Assembly (NCBI GenBank): GCA_036429605.1
Contig: CM071589.1
Coordinates: 2,666,001-2,730,000 of the forward strand
Direction: 5' to 3'
Length of the DNA: 64,000 nt
Source: Cladobotryum mycophilum
Lineage: Eukaryota; Ascomycota; Sordariomycetes; Hypocreales; Hypocreaceae
Shown one piece after another: positions 60,183 through 64,000 of the stretch. The notes under the pieces were generated by a model. That model was not told where the DNA came from and made no database searches. It worked only from the letters and a program-made list of their open reading frames with translations. How positions within the stretch are numbered: the stretch's first letter is position 1; each line of letters begins with the position of its first letter. Made by a program: the position numbers and the translations under genes.

Positions 60183-61003
60183 TTACCTCAAAATGCAATA
60201 GACTCTCGCACTCTCCTGCTTTGATGGTCTGAACGGGTATCTCTTCTCCCCAGCCTCACCCTCACCCTCACCCTCGCCATCCACCACACAGTCCCATACG
60301 TTCCACGAACAGACAATCTCGCTTCGGAACGGTGGTGGCGGGTTCGCCCAAACGTGCTTCACCGCATCAGCCATGGAGTCAATCATGATGGCCCGGAATC
60401 CCCTCTCCGCCGCGTCGCGCATCGTCCGGTGAGCCAACGCCTTCATCAGCCCTTTCCCTTGGTAATCCTGCCGCGTATCCGTCCCCCCCGCGAGACAACC
60501 TCGCCCGCGCCCTTTGCCTCCCAGGACCCGGCGTCGCGCGTGTCCTCCCTTCCGAACATCTCCTTTACCGGGATGAAATCCGGCAGCGCCTCGATGAGGG
60601 GCCTCATCTTGGCCTCGTCGGGGCCCAGGAAGCTATCGTCAGACAGCGCGACGGACACGAGCGGAAAGTCCATTTGCTCCAGCAACTTGGCACCGTCGGC
60701 GCTCTCGTCGCTCTCGTCCCAGTAAAGGCCTCCCCCGGCGGCGGCAGATTCCTCCCGCTTGAATCGGTACTCGTTATCGAATACCCCCAGCGAAAGACCC
60801 GATGCTATGTTTTTGTCGACGTGGTATTTCAGCGCTTTGACGAACAAGTAAGTTTGCTGCGTTGCGTTGTTGGCATACACAACAGACCATGCTGGTGAGT
60901 GAAGTATCATGCTATGGGCAATGATTGCCGCAACCCATTCACTGTGCTTGGGCTCCAAAGTACGGATATCGTAACGAGATGGGAGGCTCATTTCGGTCGT
61001 CAT
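60183..61003 (-). CDS. GNAT-family N-acetyltransferase, one frameshift
   Basis: Acetyl-CoA-dependent N-acetyltransferase of the fungal cytosolic group; the acceptor is unknown. Single exon, start MTTEMSLPSRYDIRTLEP at 61003. The first frame runs to about residue 172 (GAGEVVSRGG). The rest is in another frame and supplies the acetyl-CoA loop RQDYQGKGLMKALAHR and a C-terminal FRAIMIDSMADAVKHVW. The break falls at a seven-base run (C on the plus strand, 60483-60489). One extra base makes 273 residues with the loop in place; as written, the protein would stop just before cofactor binding and be inactive. A GEGEGEGEAGE acidic repeat is near the end. Whether the lesion is real or an assembly error cannot be told from here. 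Confidence 0.83.
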
Positions 61004-62305
61004 TATTATAATGTCCCGGATCCCTCAGGTCTTGGGTATATTTGTTTCCTTTTTTAAATTCGAGGTTTGTAGTGAAGTTGGGTTCTGTAAACATGATAAG
61101 CAGATGAGTAGTATTATATCCATTCCCATATAGCTTCTTCCGAGCATCACGTTCAGTCATCCTTGGGCTGTGATTGGGCAAAAGCGATATAGCCTCATCT
61201 CACCATAAGCCTGGGGTGACAGCGTGGTCCAACTTCGGAATGGATTTCATGTCAGACTTGTTTTCCATCATCAAGCCAAGTTCCCGCCGTCTACTTCCTA
61301 ACCCCATAGTTACCCTATACTAGATGCATATAATTAAGCCGTTGAGAGCACTGTGACTCGATGGCTAAGATGCTGTAGCTATGTCCATGATTTGATCCAT
61401 CGATAAAGCGTATATCCATTACTTATTATTAAGGTAATTACCTAATAGCATCCGTCCATCGCCAGTGCTACTACTACGTAGATAGGCATCTAGTTGTCTG
61501 GCACCAGCCATCATCCATTTACACGCTTGTCTCTCAATGAACCCATTTCGTTGACCTTGCAATGGATGAGCCCAACTCAAGCCACGAGCACTTTCTGGGC
61601 CTCATACCCATCTGACGACTGGATATTTAATAACCAAATGGTAGCATTTCTCCGACGTTAGCCTTGGGAGTTTAGATTTCTGTGCAAAGGACATTTCGAT
61701 GCCGTTATTGATAACACCATCTTCTTGGTCCTGCTGTCTCCCAAAAAAAAAACACTCTGGTATCTCAACGCTCCCCTCATTCCCATTTTATACCATTGTC
61801 ATAGACATGTCCCAAAGCCAAATTAGCCAGTTATGAAAAGCGGCGAATCAGTCTCTTAGCCATTGAGCTCACATATTCCTCAAGAGTCACGGTGACATAC
61901 AACCCAATTTAACTACACGTCTCGGCAAGCAGTCGCCTCCGAGTAAAATGCAACTTCACAATACTCCCTTTTTTAGGAAACCACAAGGCTTCTATGTTTC
62001 GATGCAGGATACAAGGGGATGTTCCAAGACCCTGAACAAACATGTATTTTCAAAAGGACAAACTCGAACCAATAATCGGATAGACCATGATAAGACTACC
62101 GAAGAATACAAATATTCATTTGCATGAACGCTTTACCGCCTATGATAAGGAATGGATCTTTATAATGTAAGTATGATATCCTAGCCAAAAAAAAACCCAC
62201 CTTGTACAAACCTCTGAATCAGAGCACCTAATACAAAAAATCTGCTTCTATTGGTACAGAATACAATCCCCCACCTTTCACACAATTGCACACAACTGCC
62301 TTTGA
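61004..62305. other. Intergenic region between the GNAT and PHAF1-type genes
   Basis: 1.3 kb, relatively A/T-rich (notably 61320-61450 and 62100-62290). Contains the GNAT promoter and the 3' flank of the next gene. No coding sequence or relic recognised. Confidence 0.5.
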
Positions 62306-63906
62306 TTAAAATACCGTCAAGGTATTGACATGGTCGTTCTTCAAAACCTCAAACACGATGCCTGGAAATCCAAACAGCGTCGTCGTCGAATCTCCAGTTG
62401 CCTCGGGTCGCTTTGAGCCGCTCTCCTCCCACCCTCCCAGGAACTCACAGCTACTGCCCGGGCTGTCGCCCCAGCCACGGTTCAGGACCATACCCCCTGT
62501 ACGAGGCTGGGTTTTGTCCGCTGGGTAAGCGCCATCCCACTTCTTGTTCATGAGACCCTCGATGGTCTTGAATTCCATCTCGGAGTTGATGGGGCCATGG
62601 TCGTGGCTGTCATCGTCGAGGTAGCTAATCTCCCACCGACATCTGCGATGACGATTGAACTCATACGAGCCGGGAATGTTTCCGTGTAAAACTAGTTTTG
62701 TCGCCACCAGTCGATTAGGATCATGAACTGTGATTCCATTTCCAATATCATCCGGCACATGGGTTTCACCCGGTGGCACACTGGAAGGCGGGACATGTGT
62801 AGACAACAAAACATCGAACCCCAAGTAGAAGTAGTTGTAAAAGCACTCTCCAGATGAGTTTCCTACGCCTTGGTCCTCGACGGCCGCCTCATTATCAGAT
62901 TCATCAGAGCCAGTATTCATAGACGACTGATCCGTATCAGTCGACTCATCTGGCCTCAGATCCTTGGCACTCGGACGGCCGCGAGAGTTACTAGCGGCTC
63001 GCATCTTGTGGATCACCATTTTCTGGTCATTCTTCCGGTATATCGCGTTCGGCGGTCCAAGTTCCGCAACTAGATCCTGGGGTGTCGTTTCTCCCAAGAT
63101 GATCCAGAAAGAACTCGTGGTCCACTTTCGGAACAGCTGAATCTTTCCACTGCCATGCAGACGAATCAGCGAGACCTCGTCAGGGAAGACATCCTTCCCG
63201 CGAGGCAATGTCGATGTCACCTTGACACTGGGGAGCACCTCGGTCCAGAGGTTAGGCCGAGCCTCCGCCCACGATGTCCCATTGAATATCGCCATCGAAG
63301 TGGCGATTTGGGAAGACGATGCGGAAAGAAGGGTCACGACATCCTTATCAGCCGAGTACGTTGACGTAGGGAGCGAGAAGTTGAACGCGACTCCGGGATA
63401 CGACAGAACATATATGCCGTTCTCCTGGTTCGATCCAGTCGGCGGTATAAACTCTCCAGCGTACGTAGGTCCCAACAGTCGATGGTAAATATGTCTAAAC
63501 GTCGGTCCAGAAGAGGACTCCCCCGGCACCGGCGATCCTGCCGTAGCCGGCCGCACTAGATCCCGGTCCTTGAATGTGATGTGGCTCTTGGTAAAGTCGG
63601 TGACTTCGATTAACCGCAGCCGTTGCTCGGGTCCATCGAAACGTAATCGGACGCCGTTCTGCGGCAGAGAGATGCATACCGGCTCGGACACGGGTTGGTC
63701 GCGGGAGTAGAGGACTTCGAGTTTGGGGAACGTTGAGGGTTCTGCTTTGAGCCGCGTCAAGACATCGTGTAGCGAGGCGCCAAGAGCTTTATGACACAGG
63801 TGTTGTTAGTGATTGCTTTGCATCTCGGCATGTACACCATCTTGATAAACTCACTTAGGAATCCAAGGGCCCTGCCAGGGTGCAGCTGGGCAGTAAAGAG
63901 CGACAT
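62306..63906 (-). CDS. PHAF1/UPF0183 family protein (C16orf70-like)
   Basis: Homologue of animal phagosome assembly factor 1, which acts with BCAS3 at autophagosome formation sites; a fungal role in autophagy is inference. Exon 1 is only 52 nt (63906-63855, MSLFTAQLHPGRALGFL), the intron 63787-63854 (GTGAGT..TAAAG), and exon 2 is 63786-62306, giving 510 residues. The splice yields RALGFLTLGASLHDVLTRLK, the family's characteristic start. Other family blocks are VCISLPQNGVRLRFDGPEQR, YPGVAFNFSLP, LGPPNAIYRKNDQKMVIHK, YNYFYLGFDVLLST, NRHRRCRWEI and LNRGWGDSPGSSCEFLGG. An acidic, serine-rich insertion lies at about residues 285-320. The frame is intact. The gene starts about 95 bases from the right window edge, so its promoter is outside. 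Confidence 0.92.
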
Positions 63907-64000
63907 GGTGGAGATGCAGTCAGATCGAGGGGCTGTAGCGGGGATACGACAACGATAAGGAGTTGTTGGACGTGGCGGGGGGTTCAGCTCTATGAATAGC

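Noticed and set aside
56484..61003. Secondary-metabolite cluster around the MFS and GNAT genes
   Set aside because: No synthase, oxidase or cluster regulator lies beside them; neighbours are kinesin-5 and a PHAF1-type gene.
1..64000. CRISPR arrays, insertion sequences, phage or bacterial defence genes
   Set aside because: This is eukaryotic fungal DNA; no repeat-spacer array or transposase frame was seen.

Overview
The window is nuclear DNA of a filamentous ascomycete. The evidence is spliced genes with 49-131 nt introns (GT..AG, CTAAC/CTGAC-like branch sites), a White Collar-2 photoreceptor partner, the remains of a HET (heterokaryon incompatibility) gene, and fungus-specific families (STB6, UPF0658, DUF7721-type). 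Sordariomycetes, probably Hypocreales, is my inference from protein style and intergenic composition; no rRNA or other marker is present to prove it.

Layout: 1-2471 is a pyrimidine-rich leader of a Myb/SANT-like nuclear protein gene (2472-4232, +). 4233-18260 is a 14 kb stretch in which I find no supportable gene, only simple repeats and A/T-rich blocks. Then come an EDEM/Htm1-type mannosidase (18261-21570, +), adenine phosphoribosyltransferase (22387-23098, -), TIM10 (26426-26815, +), STB6-like Sin3-binding protein (27405-30136, -), RMD5/GID2 E3 ligase subunit (30882-32294, +), a HET-domain pseudogene (about 32768-33420, +), a UPF0658 Golgi membrane protein (34187-35621, -), a DUF7721-type protein (39225-40265, +), an amidase (40394-42526, -), WC-2 (44167-45730, -), RAD50 (47259-51249, +), kinesin-5 (51975-55559, -), a DHA2-family MFS exporter (56484-58331, -), a GNAT acetyltransferase (60183-61003, -) and a PHAF1/UPF0183 protein (62306-63906, -).

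Most genes are housekeeping: mitochondrial import, purine salvage, ER-associated degradation, ubiquitin ligase, DNA repair, spindle motor. They do not form an operon-like or biosynthetic cluster, and I see no new multi-gene system.

The most striking signal is technical or evolutionary. Four genes (EDEM, STB6-like, amidase, GNAT) are broken by five single-base deletions. Each can be placed in a run of five to seven C or G, and in each gene restoring the missing base or bases makes the total coding length a multiple of three. This looks like homopolymer undercalling in the assembly, although real lesions cannot be excluded from the sequence alone. By contrast, the HET relic carries several stops and indels and is truly decayed; several of its stops are of the CAG-to-TAG and TGG-to-TGA/TAA kind that RIP-like mutation produces.
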